Positions 34,692 through 42,657 of a stretch of DNA of 64,000 nt are shown in pieces. Made by a program: the position numbers and the translations under genes. The stretch's first letter is position 1. Every line of letters starts with the position of its first letter. This DNA comes from Paracoccus wurundjeri (GTDB lineage: Bacteria > Pseudomonadota > Alphaproteobacteria > Rhodobacterales > Rhodobacteraceae), in assembly GCF_030678915.1 (NCBI RefSeq), contig NZ_JAUUTZ010000021.1, positions 1 through 64,000 on the forward strand, read 5' to 3'. The notes under the pieces were generated by a model. It was not told where the DNA came from. It saw only the letters and a list, made by a program, of their open reading frames with translations, and searched no databases.

Positions 34692-35501
34692 TTATTGCTC
34701 CATTTCCTCGACCTGAACTCGAATGGCCAGCCGTTCGGTGCCGGTACCCATGGCCACGCCCCGGATCGGCGCCGCATCCGAAGCGTCAAGGCCGGAACCA
34801 AGCCGCACATAGCGCTCGTCCGGGCAACATCTGTTGGCGGCGTCGAAACCGACCCAGCCCAGATTTCCGACATGGATTTCCGCCCAGGCATGGGCGGCCT
34901 CATGTGCCTGACCATCTGCCGTGGAATGCAGATAGCCCGACACATAGCGGGCAGGAAGTTCCCGCAAGCGCGCGACGGTGATCAATGCATGGGCATGATC
35001 CTGACAAACGCCTTCACCCAGGGCGAATGCTTCGGCGGCGGTCGTATGGGTTTCGGTGACGCCGGGGCGGAAAGCAATCGTGCCGGCGATCAAGGCCGAC
35101 AGCCCATGCGCAAGCTCAAGATGGTCGCCGGTCGTTTTCAGCGACATCGCGGCTTCCCGCAATGCCTTGTCAGGCGTGGTCGCATGGGTTGAACGCAGAT
35201 AGGCCAGCGGATGGATCATTTCGCGATGCCCGCGCAGCACGCCGGCCGTGTCGCGGGTTTCGACATGGCCGCTGATCCTGACCGAGACCTCCTCTGCCGG
35301 ACCGCGCAGGGTCCAGCCCTCCACCCAATCCCCGGCACCGTCGCGGAAGCCGGGGCCGCGGATACCGCCGGGGATCTCGATCCGCCAGTCATGGGTTTTC
35401 TGCCCCTCGAAGACCGAAGGAGTCAGGCGCAGGCTTTGCACCAGATTGCGGATTGGCTGGTCATAGCCATAGGTGGTTTCATGCGAAATACGCAGCTTCA
35501 T
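34692..35501 (-). CDS. Transglutaminase-like cysteine protease family protein
   Basis: A 269-residue protein with the bacterial transglutaminase N-terminal domain (about 1-95; LRISHETTYGYDQPI) and the transglutaminase-like core. The catalytic triad is C166 in GEGVCQDHAH, H204 in AAHAWAEIHV and D220 in WVGFDAANRC. These proteins probably hydrolyse or ligate peptide bonds. It starts 3 bases after the alpha-E gene, as the last gene of a three-gene operon. The proteasome-like gene that often accompanies this operon elsewhere is not found in the window. Confidence 0.88.
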   Translation of the reverse strand: MKLRISHETTYGYDQPIRNLVQSLRLTPSVFEGQKTHDWRIEIPGGIRGPGFRDGAGDWVEGWTLRGPAEEVSVRISGHVETRDTAGVLRGHREMIHPLAYLRSTHATTPDKALREAAMSLKTTGDHLELAHGLSALIAGTIAFRPGVTETHTTAAEAFALGEGVCQDHAHALITVARLRELPARYVSGYLHSTADGQAHEAAHAWAEIHVGNLGWVGFDAANRCCPDERYVRLGSGLDASDAAPIRGVAMGTGTERLAIRVQVEEMEQ

Positions 35502-35504
35502 GAC

Positions 35505-36461
35505 TCAGGACCCTCCCAGGAAATAATCCTGATGCACCTGGTTCGACACCGCCGCGATCTCGCCGATGAACCAGCTTAGGAATTCGTGCAGCCCCTCGTC
35601 GAAGATCGCGTCGATATCGCGCTCTTGCAGCGCGTCCAGCGTCAGCTTCGCCCGATCGCGGGCGGTTGCGGGCACGTCATCGCCATAGCGGCGGGCGAGG
35701 CCGTCGAGATGCCAGACCGTTTCGTAAAGCGAGGTGATCAGCGAACGCGGGCTTTCGCCGTTCAGGATCAGGAAATCTGCCACGCCGCCTGCGGTGATGT
35801 CGCCGCCATAGGCCCAGTGAAAGGCGCGATGCGCCGAAAGCGCCCGCAGGATGACCATCCATTGATAGGTATCGAGGCCGGAACCGACGAATTCGACCCG
35901 TGGCAGCAGCACGAAATATTTGACATCCAGCAGGCGGGCGGTGGCATCCGCCCGTTCCAGTCCGAAGCCGATATGGATGAAATGCCAGCCATCGTTGCGC
36001 AGTTGCGTCGCGTTGATCGCACCGCGCACGGTTGATGTATGGCCGGTGGTGACATCGGTCAGGGTCGCGGTGTCCAGCTTGTCGCGCGGGGTTTTTTCGA
36101 TCCTGCGCAATTCCTGATAGGTGACGTTAAGCGCGTCCCACACCTGAGAGGTCAGGGCGGTGCGCACGATCCGGCCGGCTTCGCGGGCCTTTTCAACGCA
36201 GGACACAACGGATGACGGGTTTTCGCGGTCGAAGAAGAAGAATTCCTCGATATTCTCCTGTGTGATCTCTCCATATTTCTGCAGAAACAGATCCGAGGTT
36301 CCCGAAGCCTGAAGCAACGAGTTCCATTCGTTCCGGTAACCCGCATCGGAATTCGGCAGGAGCGTGATCCTTTGTCCGACATCCAGCAGGCGGGCGGCGG
36401 TTTCGGCGCGTTCGAGATGGCGGCCCATCCAGAACAGGTTCGAGGCGGTGCGGCTGAGCAT
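35505..36461 (-). CDS. Alpha-E domain protein
   Basis: A 318-residue, almost entirely helical protein of the alpha-E family. The N-terminus LSRTASNLFWMGRHLERAETAARLLDV and the internal IGFGLERADATARLLDVKYFVLLP are characteristic and look like two related repeats. Family work on genomic context predicts that alpha-E proteins work with circularly permuted ATP-grasp ligases and transglutaminase-like peptidases in peptide synthesis or tagging; the biochemical role is undemonstrated. It lies 15 bases after the ATP-grasp gene. Confidence 0.88.
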   Translation of the reverse strand: MLSRTASNLFWMGRHLERAETAARLLDVGQRITLLPNSDAGYRNEWNSLLQASGTSDLFLQKYGEITQENIEEFFFFDRENPSSVVSCVEKAREAGRIVRTALTSQVWDALNVTYQELRRIEKTPRDKLDTATLTDVTTGHTSTVRGAINATQLRNDGWHFIHIGFGLERADATARLLDVKYFVLLPRVEFVGSGLDTYQWMVILRALSAHRAFHWAYGGDITAGGVADFLILNGESPRSLITSLYETVWHLDGLARRYGDDVPATARDRAKLTLDALQERDIDAIFDEGLHEFLSWFIGEIAAVSNQVHQDYFLGGS

Positions 36462-36476
36462 GGCTGATCCCTCCCC

Positions 36477-37889
36477 TTATTCCGACAGGACCCAGGTGTC
36501 CTTGACACCCCCGCCCTGGGACGAGTTGACGACCAGACTTCCCTCGCGCAGCGCCACGCGGGTCAGCCCGCCGGGCACCAGTTCGATCCGGTCGCCGCAC
36601 AGGCAGAAGGGGCGCAGATCTACATGGCGCGGCGCGATGCCTTCCTCGACGAAGGTCGGGCAGGTCGAAAGCGCCAGCGTGGGCTGGGCGATGTAATTCG
36701 AGGGATTTGCCTCGATCTTCTTGCGGAAGGTTTCGATCTCTTCCTTGCCGGCTTTCGGGCCGACCAGCATCCCATAGCCGCCCGAGCCGTGAACCTCTTT
36801 CACCACCAGATCGGGCAGGTTCGCCATGACATATCTGTAGTCGTCGTCTTTCCACAACGTCCATGTCCGGACATTGTTCAACAGGGGTTCCTCGCCCAGA
36901 TAGAAGCGGATCATTTCGGGGACGAATGTATAGATCGCCTTGTCGTCCGCTACGCCCGCGCCCGGTGCCGAACAGATAGACACCCCGCCCGAGCGATAGA
37001 CATCCATAAGGCCCGGCACGCCAAGCATGGAATCGGGCCGGAAGCACAGCGGGTCAAGGAACGGATCGTCGATCCGGCGATAGATCACATCGACGCGCTT
37101 CGGCCCCTGTGTTGTGCGCATATAGACGAATTCGCCATCGACAAACAGATCGGCGCCCTCGACCAGTTCGAGGCCCATCAGGTTGGCAAGAAAGCTGTGC
37201 TCGTAATAGGCGCTGTTGAAATGGCCCGGTGTCAGAATCACGCAGGTCGGGCGGCCCTGGCATTTCGCCGGAGCAACGGATTCCAATGTGCGGCGCAGAA
37301 GCTCGGGATACTGATCCACGGGCTCGATATGGTTCTTGCGGAAAAGCTGCGGAAACATGCGCATCATGATCTCGCGGTTTTCCAGCATATAGCTGACGCC
37401 CGAAGGCGTGCGGCAATTATCCTCAAGCACGAAGAATTCGTCCTTGGCGGTGCGGACAAGATCGATGCCGATGATATGGCTGTAAACGCCGCGCGGCGGC
37501 ACGAAACCGGCAACCGCCTTTTCATAGGCCTCGTTCTGATAGACCAGCCGCGCCGGGATACGCCCCGCCCGGATGATCTCACCCCGGCCGTAAACATCGC
37601 GCAGAAAGGCGTTGAGGGCGCGGGCGCGCTGCTTGATGCCGCGTTCAAGCCTGCGCCACTCGGCCTGTTCGAAGACACGGGGCATCATGTCGAAGGGGAT
37701 CAGCCGGTCAGGATCGCCGCCTTCGCCGTAAACGGCAAAGGTGATGCCGATACGCCGGAACAGCGCCTCGGCCTCGGCCTGTTTCATCTGCCGGAAATCC
37801 TCTGGCATCGTCCTGACCCATTCGCTCAGCCGAGCATAGGGTTCACGGACGGCCTCGCCCTCGAACATTTCGTTGTAATGCACCATCAT
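36477..37889 (-). CDS. Circularly permuted type 2 ATP-grasp protein
   Basis: A 470-residue protein of the circularly permuted ATP-grasp type 2 family (formerly DUF404/407). Recognisable segments are NEMFEGEAVREPY at the start, FVLEDNCRTPSGVSYMLENR, VEGADLFVDGEFVYMRTTQGPKRVDVIYRR and VKEVHGSGGYGMLVGPKA near the end. ATP-grasp enzymes join a carboxylate to an amine with ATP, so a peptide or amide ligase is expected. It is the first gene of the operon with alpha-E and transglutaminase genes. Confidence 0.9.
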   Translation of the reverse strand: MMVHYNEMFEGEAVREPYARLSEWVRTMPEDFRQMKQAEAEALFRRIGITFAVYGEGGDPDRLIPFDMMPRVFEQAEWRRLERGIKQRARALNAFLRDVYGRGEIIRAGRIPARLVYQNEAYEKAVAGFVPPRGVYSHIIGIDLVRTAKDEFFVLEDNCRTPSGVSYMLENREIMMRMFPQLFRKNHIEPVDQYPELLRRTLESVAPAKCQGRPTCVILTPGHFNSAYYEHSFLANLMGLELVEGADLFVDGEFVYMRTTQGPKRVDVIYRRIDDPFLDPLCFRPDSMLGVPGLMDVYRSGGVSICSAPGAGVADDKAIYTFVPEMIRFYLGEEPLLNNVRTWTLWKDDDYRYVMANLPDLVVKEVHGSGGYGMLVGPKAGKEEIETFRKKIEANPSNYIAQPTLALSTCPTFVEEGIAPRHVDLRPFCLCGDRIELVPGGLTRVALREGSLVVNSSQGGGVKDTWVLSE

Positions 37890-38276
37890 CCCCCGAACTC
37901 AGAACAACCATAACCCTTGCGGGACTTCATGGTTGCCATGATTGGAGACGGTTTGCCCGATGTCCATAGGGGAATATACCGGTCGCGGTCACAAGTCCGA
38001 ACATAAAGGAATTGCCTGCCAGACGCAGGGGAAAAGCGGGTTTTCGTTGATGAATTGTGCAGATCGGAAATCAGAGCGGGTCGCGTTGGATCGGAAACGC
38101 CGGCTATTTGCGTCCCGCGACGGCCGGGGGCCAACCCGTCGCCGACAGGTCCCTTGAACCAGCGGCGCGGCCCGCCGGCGACCACCGAGGTATTTGGACA
38201 AAGAAGAAGGGGGGGGCGCGATCCGGTTCCGTGTTTTAGGTGGATCGGGAATATGGTTGCGCGGTTTGGGTGCCGG
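37890..38276. other. Intergenic region with dispersed repeat, no gene
   Basis: A 387-base gap between the DUF3035 gene end and the ATP-grasp gene start. Its right two thirds is repeat copy 5 (38071-38209) and a GGGGGGGCGCG stretch after it. The left part (37890-38070) should contain the promoter of the ATP-grasp operon, but I could not pick a convincing -35/-10 pair. The short open frames here have no family-like sequence. Confidence 0.6.
38071..38209 (+). repeat. Dispersed intergenic repeat, copy 5 (longest form)
   Basis: The arm at 38071-38137 matches copy 3 closely (36 of 40 positions in 38098-38137, and similar further out). A roughly 45-base segment with its own inverted repeat GTCGCCG...CGGCGAC follows, and then the core GGTATTTGGACAAAGAAG (38189-38206). 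It is the longest of the five copies. Confidence 0.7.
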
Positions 38277-38801
38277 TCACTCCTCGGCGGGGGCGGGATT
38301 GGCCGTGACCGTGCGTGCGCCCGCGCGCTGCCAGCGTTCGAGTTCGGGCAGAGGATCAAGCGATTGCCGGCGATAGGCGCGATAATAGGTGCTGCTTCCC
38401 GCCACACGCTCCAGCACGCGGGGTTGGTTTCGCGCGCGCCATTTCTGATCGCTTTGGGCCAGCGTCGTGCGGATCGCCGGGTCGCTTCCCCCGCGCGAGG
38501 CATAGGCCACCAGCCCCTGATCCGAGGCGGCGACGCCCTGATCCGCCAATGCGCCGGGATTGCCGCCAAGCGCCGCGACGGCATCCGCCTCGGGCGTGGG
38601 ATCGGTGATATTCGATCCCCCGGGCGTGGGCGTGGGCAACAGCGCCAGATCGGGAGGCATCGAAATCGGACGGGTCGGCAGAATGGCGAATTCATCCGGT
38701 GAATTCTGACCAGCGGTCAGGTTCATCAGCCTTGCGTTATTGCCGCAGCCGGCCAAGCCCGCAAATACCGCGATTCCGATTGTCAGCGAGATGACCCGCA
38801 T
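38277..38801 (-). CDS. DUF3035 lipoprotein
   Basis: A 174-residue lipoprotein: signal sequence ISLTIGIAVFAGLAGC with the lipobox Cys at about residue 19, then a Pro/Thr-rich mature part. DUF3035 proteins are short, common in Rhodobacteraceae and of unknown function; they lie beside lspA, as here. LspA, the gene just upstream, is the peptidase that would mature it. ATG 38801 was chosen because it gives the signal peptide directly; the frame to 38840 overlaps lspA's end. Confidence 0.8.
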   Translation of the reverse strand: MRVISLTIGIAVFAGLAGCGNNARLMNLTAGQNSPDEFAILPTRPISMPPDLALLPTPTPGGSNITDPTPEADAVAALGGNPGALADQGVAASDQGLVAYASRGGSDPAIRTTLAQSDQKWRARNQPRVLERVAGSSTYYRAYRRQSLDPLPELERWQRAGARTVTANPAPAEE

Positions 38802-38836
38802 GATCTGCCCCTTTTGCCATTTGCCCCTTTCTAACC

Positions 38837-39475
38837 TCAATTTTCAGGCTCGTCACGGGTCTTGTCGGTTTTGTCGGTCGCGGAACCCTTGTGGCGTGGC
38901 CTTCGTGCCGGTTTTTCCGGTTCCGGTTTCTTCTGCGGCATCAGAACCAGCCCGATGGCGCCCGCGAAGATCGATATATCCGCGACGTTGAAACTGTAGG
39001 GGTTCTGCCAATTGGGCAGCGACATGTTCAGGAAATCGGCAACCGCGCCATAGGTGAGACGGTCGATCACGTTCCCAAGTGCCCCACCGATCAGCAATCC
39101 GGCAGATATCCGCGCAAGCAGACCGGGCGCGCTTCGTCTGATCCAGAGCCAGACCCATAGCGAAATCGCAATCGCAATGCCGATCAGGACCCAGCGCATC
39201 GCCGACTCGTCCGAGGCGAACAGCCCGAAATTCACGCCGGGGTTCCATGCCATGCGCAAATTGAGCCAGGGCGGCAGCAAGTCGATTTCCTGCACCCGGT
39301 CCAGTCGCAGGATATGCACGACCCAATATTTCAACGCCTGATCAAGCGCGATGATCGCGGCCACGATCCAGCCCGTCAGCCGCATATCCGCCCGGACCGG
39401 GGCGGGGGCGGTCTTGGGTTTGCGCGGGGCCCGAAGCTTGCCGCCCTCGCCCTTGGGGTTGATCTCGCCAGCCAT
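38837..39475 (-). CDS. lspA: Lipoprotein signal peptidase (signal peptidase II)
   Basis: A 212-residue inner-membrane aspartic peptidase that removes signal peptides from prolipoproteins. The transmembrane core (about 31-185) has the two catalytic Asp motifs, GALGNVIDRL and FNVADISI. The protein is longer than usual (about 165): it has a basic N-terminal extension of 30 residues and a charged Lys/Glu/Asp tail of about 28. The ATG overlaps the purH stop (ATGA). If translation began at the internal Met 31 the N-terminal extension would vanish, but the ATGA overlap favours the long form. Confidence 0.9.
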   Translation of the reverse strand: MAGEINPKGEGGKLRAPRKPKTAPAPVRADMRLTGWIVAAIIALDQALKYWVVHILRLDRVQEIDLLPPWLNLRMAWNPGVNFGLFASDESAMRWVLIGIAIAISLWVWLWIRRSAPGLLARISAGLLIGGALGNVIDRLTYGAVADFLNMSLPNWQNPYSFNVADISIFAGAIGLVLMPQKKPEPEKPARRPRHKGSATDKTDKTRDEPEN

Positions 39476-41064
39476 CAGTGACGGAAGTGCCGTTGTCCGG
39501 TGAAGACCATCGCCAGCCCCAAGCGGTTGGCGGCGGCGATCACCTCATCGTCGCGCATCGAGCCGCCGGGCTGGATCACCGCCTTTGCGCCCGCCTCGGC
39601 CAGTGCCTCGATGCCGTCGGCAAAGGGAAAGAACGCGTCAGAGGCGACCGCCGCCCCTTCGGTCAGCGGCGCCGGCAGGCCAAGCGCCTCGGCCATATCC
39701 TCGGATTTGCGCCGCCCGATCCGGGTCGAGTCGACGCGGCTCATCTGGCCCGCGCCGATGCCGACAGTCGCCATATCCCTGGCGTAAACGATGGCATTGG
39801 ATTTGACATGCTTGGCGACCGTCCATGCGAAAAGCATGTCGTTCAGTTCCTGATCCGAGGGCTGACGCTCGGTCACGATCCGCAAGGCATCGCGGCTGAC
39901 ATGACCGTTGTCGCGGCCTTGCACCAGAAAGCCGCCCGCGACCTGCCGGAAGGTCATGCCCCCGGCTTTCGGATCGGGCAGCCCGCCGGTGGTCAGCAGC
40001 CGCAGGTTCTTCTTGGCGGCGAAGATGCGTTTTGCGTCCTCATCCGCGTCCGGCGCAATGACGACCTCGGTGAAGATTTTTACGATCTCTTCGGCTGTCG
40101 GTCCGTCAAGCGGCTGATTCAATGCGACGATACCGCCGAAAGCCGAGGTATGGTCGCAGTCGAAAGCGCGCTTATAGGCCTCGATCGCCGTTTTGCCGCG
40201 CGCCACGCCGCAGGGATTGGCATGTTTGATGATCGCGCAGGCTGGGCCTTCGTCGGGATCGAACTCGGCCGCCAGTTCAAAGGCGGCATCCGTGTCATTG
40301 ATATTGTTGTAGCTGAGTTCCTTGCCCTGCCACTGTTTCGCGGTCGAAACGCCGGGACGGGTTTCGCCGGTCACGTAGAAAGCGGCCGCCTGATGCGGGT
40401 TTTCGCCATAGCGCAATCCCTGCGCCAAAGTTCCCGCAAAAGCCCGGCGGCGCGGGGTGTCATCGTCGATTGCCTGCGCCATCCAGGTCGATACGGCGGC
40501 GTCATAGGCGGCGGTGCGGGCATAGGCGATCTGCGCCTGGCGTTGCCGGAATTCCAGCGTGGTGTGGTCGTCATTGGCGTCCAGTTCCGCCAGAAGCGCG
40601 TCGTAATCCTGCACATCCACGATGACATTGACGAAACCGTGGTTCTTCGCCGCCGCCCGGATCATCGCCGGGCCGCCGATATCGATATTCTCGATGCAAT
40701 CCTCGTAACTTGCGCCCTTGGCCACGGTTTCCTCGAACGGGTAGAGGTTCACCACCAGAAGGTCGATCGGGCCGATGCCATGCGCTTCCATCGCCGCCAG
40801 ATGCTCTTCATTGTCGCGCAGTGCCAGCAGACCGCCATGCACCACAGGGTGCAGCGTCTTGACGCGGCCGTCCATCATTTCAGGGAAGCCGGTCACATCG
40901 GCCACGTCCACCACGGTCAGCCCCGCCTCGCGCATGGCCCCGGCCGAGCCGCCGGTCGAGAGGATCTCGATCCCGCGTGCCGCAAGTTTCCGGGCGAATT
41001 CGATCAGTCCGGTCTTGTCGGAAACCGAGATCAATGCGCGTTTCAGGGCAACAGAATGGGACAT
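39475..41064 (-). CDS. purH: Bifunctional AICAR transformylase/IMP cyclohydrolase
   Basis: A 529-residue enzyme for the last two steps of purine synthesis. The N-terminal MGS-type IMP cyclohydrolase domain (about 1-195) contains RALISVSDKTGLIEFA and ILSTGGSAGAMREAG. The C-terminal AICAR transformylase domain has LRYGENPHQAAAFY, KHANPCGVA and GIGAGQMSRVDS. ATG 41064 begins the conserved domain; the longer frame to 41160 is leader. It follows rsmB by 92 bases and overlaps lspA. Confidence 0.96.
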   Translation of the reverse strand: MSHSVALKRALISVSDKTGLIEFARKLAARGIEILSTGGSAGAMREAGLTVVDVADVTGFPEMMDGRVKTLHPVVHGGLLALRDNEEHLAAMEAHGIGPIDLLVVNLYPFEETVAKGASYEDCIENIDIGGPAMIRAAAKNHGFVNVIVDVQDYDALLAELDANDDHTTLEFRQRQAQIAYARTAAYDAAVSTWMAQAIDDDTPRRRAFAGTLAQGLRYGENPHQAAAFYVTGETRPGVSTAKQWQGKELSYNNINDTDAAFELAAEFDPDEGPACAIIKHANPCGVARGKTAIEAYKRAFDCDHTSAFGGIVALNQPLDGPTAEEIVKIFTEVVIAPDADEDAKRIFAAKKNLRLLTTGGLPDPKAGGMTFRQVAGGFLVQGRDNGHVSRDALRIVTERQPSDQELNDMLFAWTVAKHVKSNAIVYARDMATVGIGAGQMSRVDSTRIGRRKSEDMAEALGLPAPLTEGAAVASDAFFPFADGIEALAEAGAKAVIQPGGSMRDDEVIAAANRLGLAMVFTGQRHFRH

Positions 41065-41156
41065 ATGGGGCCTCGCATATGGTTTGGCGCTCAAGTAACG
41101 TCCCGAAGGCAGAAGGTCCAGTGCGTTGCGCGTATCGGTTCGCTTTGGCTCTCCGG

Positions 41157-42413
41157 TCAAAGCAGCTTTCTGATCCGCGCCATGTAGAACCCGTCCATTC
41201 CGCCTCGCTCCGGCCAGTAATCCGGGCGCAGGCGCAGACCGCCTTCGGGCGTGATCCAGCCGGGATCGATGCCGGGCAGGTTCGGTGCTTCGATCTTCAG
41301 GCCGGGGTGGCGTTTCAGCAAAGCCGGAATTTGCGCTTCTCCTTCTTCGGGCAAAAGCGAACAGACGGCATAGACCAGCCTGCCGCCTGGGCGCAGAAGC
41401 GCAAGCGCGTGGTCCAGCAGGCGCGATTGCAGCGCAGCCAGTTCCGCAATCCCGCTGCCGTCACGCAGAAAGGGCAGGTCGGGATGGCGGCGAATCGTCC
41501 CGGTGGCCGAGCAGGGGGCGTCCAGCAGGATTGCGTCAGGTGGCGTTTCGGGCTGCCAGTCAAGCGCATCCGCTGCGATCAACTCGGCTTGCAGTCCACA
41601 GCGGGTCAGATTCTCGGCCACCCGTTTCAATCGTGCCGCACTGATATCGACGGCTGTCACCTGCGCGCCGCCCGCCGCCAGTTGCAATGTCTTGCCGCCG
41701 GGAGCTGCGCAGATATCGGCGATGCGCTCGCCCGCGACCGGATCAAGCAGGCGCACCGGCAAGGCAGCGGCGGCGTCCTGCACCCACCAATCGCCCTCGG
41801 CATAGCCCGGCAGGGCCGAAACCTGCACCGAGCCCGCAATCCGCACGGATCCGGTTGGCAGAAGCGTGCCGCCTTCGATCACGGCCACATCGGGTTTCAG
41901 CGTCAGATCCAGCGGAGCACCCGCCTGATGAGCCGCCTCGATGGCTGACGCGGCTGTCTTGCCGAAACTCCGGACGACAGAGCGGCGCAACCAGTCGGGC
42001 ATCCGTTGCGGCGGCAATTCCGCCCAGCCTTCATGCCGCGAGATCTTGCGCAACACCGCATTCACCATGCCTGCGGCGGCCTGTCCGCGTTTGCCAAGCC
42101 CGCGCGTCATGCCGACAGCGGTATCGACGACGCCATGCGCGGCGGCATGCAGTTCCAGCATTTCTACCGTTGCGAGCCGCAGGATATCGGCGATCTGCGG
42201 TGCCGGTTTGCGGCTGACATATATGGCAATCACACGGTCCGCACGGTCGCGGTGGCGAAGAACCTCGGCGGCAAGACGTGCGGCGCGGGCCTGATCCGCC
42301 GGCGGCAAGGATTGCAGGGAAGCGGCCTGATCGGACAGGCTTTGTCCTACCTGTACCGCCGATAACAGCCGCAGGGCACCTTTTCGCGCCGAATCCCGGA
42401 CAGTTTTTGCCAA
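41157..42413 (-). CDS. RsmB/NOP family 16S rRNA m5C methyltransferase
   Basis: A 418-residue protein with an N-terminal NusB-like RNA-binding domain (about 1-140) and a C-terminal SAM-dependent methyltransferase. The SAM motif is ADICAAPGGKTLQLA, and the two catalytic cysteines lie in LLDAPCSATGTIRRHPD and VYAVCSLLPEE. It matches RsmB (16S rRNA C967 methylation) in domain order, although other NOP-family substrates cannot be excluded. It is the first gene of the rsmB-purH-lspA-DUF3035 run. Confidence 0.9.
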   Translation of the reverse strand: MAKTVRDSARKGALRLLSAVQVGQSLSDQAASLQSLPPADQARAARLAAEVLRHRDRADRVIAIYVSRKPAPQIADILRLATVEMLELHAAAHGVVDTAVGMTRGLGKRGQAAAGMVNAVLRKISRHEGWAELPPQRMPDWLRRSVVRSFGKTAASAIEAAHQAGAPLDLTLKPDVAVIEGGTLLPTGSVRIAGSVQVSALPGYAEGDWWVQDAAAALPVRLLDPVAGERIADICAAPGGKTLQLAAGGAQVTAVDISAARLKRVAENLTRCGLQAELIAADALDWQPETPPDAILLDAPCSATGTIRRHPDLPFLRDGSGIAELAALQSRLLDHALALLRPGGRLVYAVCSLLPEEGEAQIPALLKRHPGLKIEAPNLPGIDPGWITPEGGLRLRPDYWPERGGMDGFYMARIRKLL

Positions 42414-42479
42414 AACGCTTTCCTTCGCCTAAATCTTGTCACAAGACATAATCCTTACGCCTGATCAGGGGATGTTTCC

Positions 42480-42656
42480 ATGAGTGATCGACCCGAATTG
42501 CCGCCTGCCGCGCAACGCGCACTGGCCGAAGCAGAGGAACGCCGCAAGGCTGCCGCGAAGGAGGCTGCGTTGCCAAAGGAATACGGAGGCAGGGATGGCC
42601 CCGAGCCGGTGCGTTTCGGCGATTACGAAAAGAACGGCCTCGCGGTGGATTTCTAG
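42480..42656 (+). CDS. DUF1674 protein (SDHAF4-like succinate dehydrogenase assembly factor)
   Basis: A 58-residue gene I translated by hand. It has a charged N-terminal helix rich in Ala, Glu and Arg and the hallmark C-terminal motif PKEYGGRDGPEPVRFGDYE...GLAVDF of DUF1674. The mitochondrial relative Sdh8/SDHAF4 protects the flavinated succinate dehydrogenase subunit during complex II assembly; the same job is inferred here. It is divergent from rsmB, and its TAG is one base before the ATG of the amidase gene. Confidence 0.88.
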   Translation: MSDRPELPPAAQRALAEAEERRKAAAKEAALPKEYGGRDGPEPVRFGDYEKNGLAVDF

Positions 42657-42657
42657 G

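Noticed and set aside
39478..41187. 569-codon plus-strand open frame opposite purH
   Set aside because: PurH motifs are unambiguous on the minus strand; the other frame has none.
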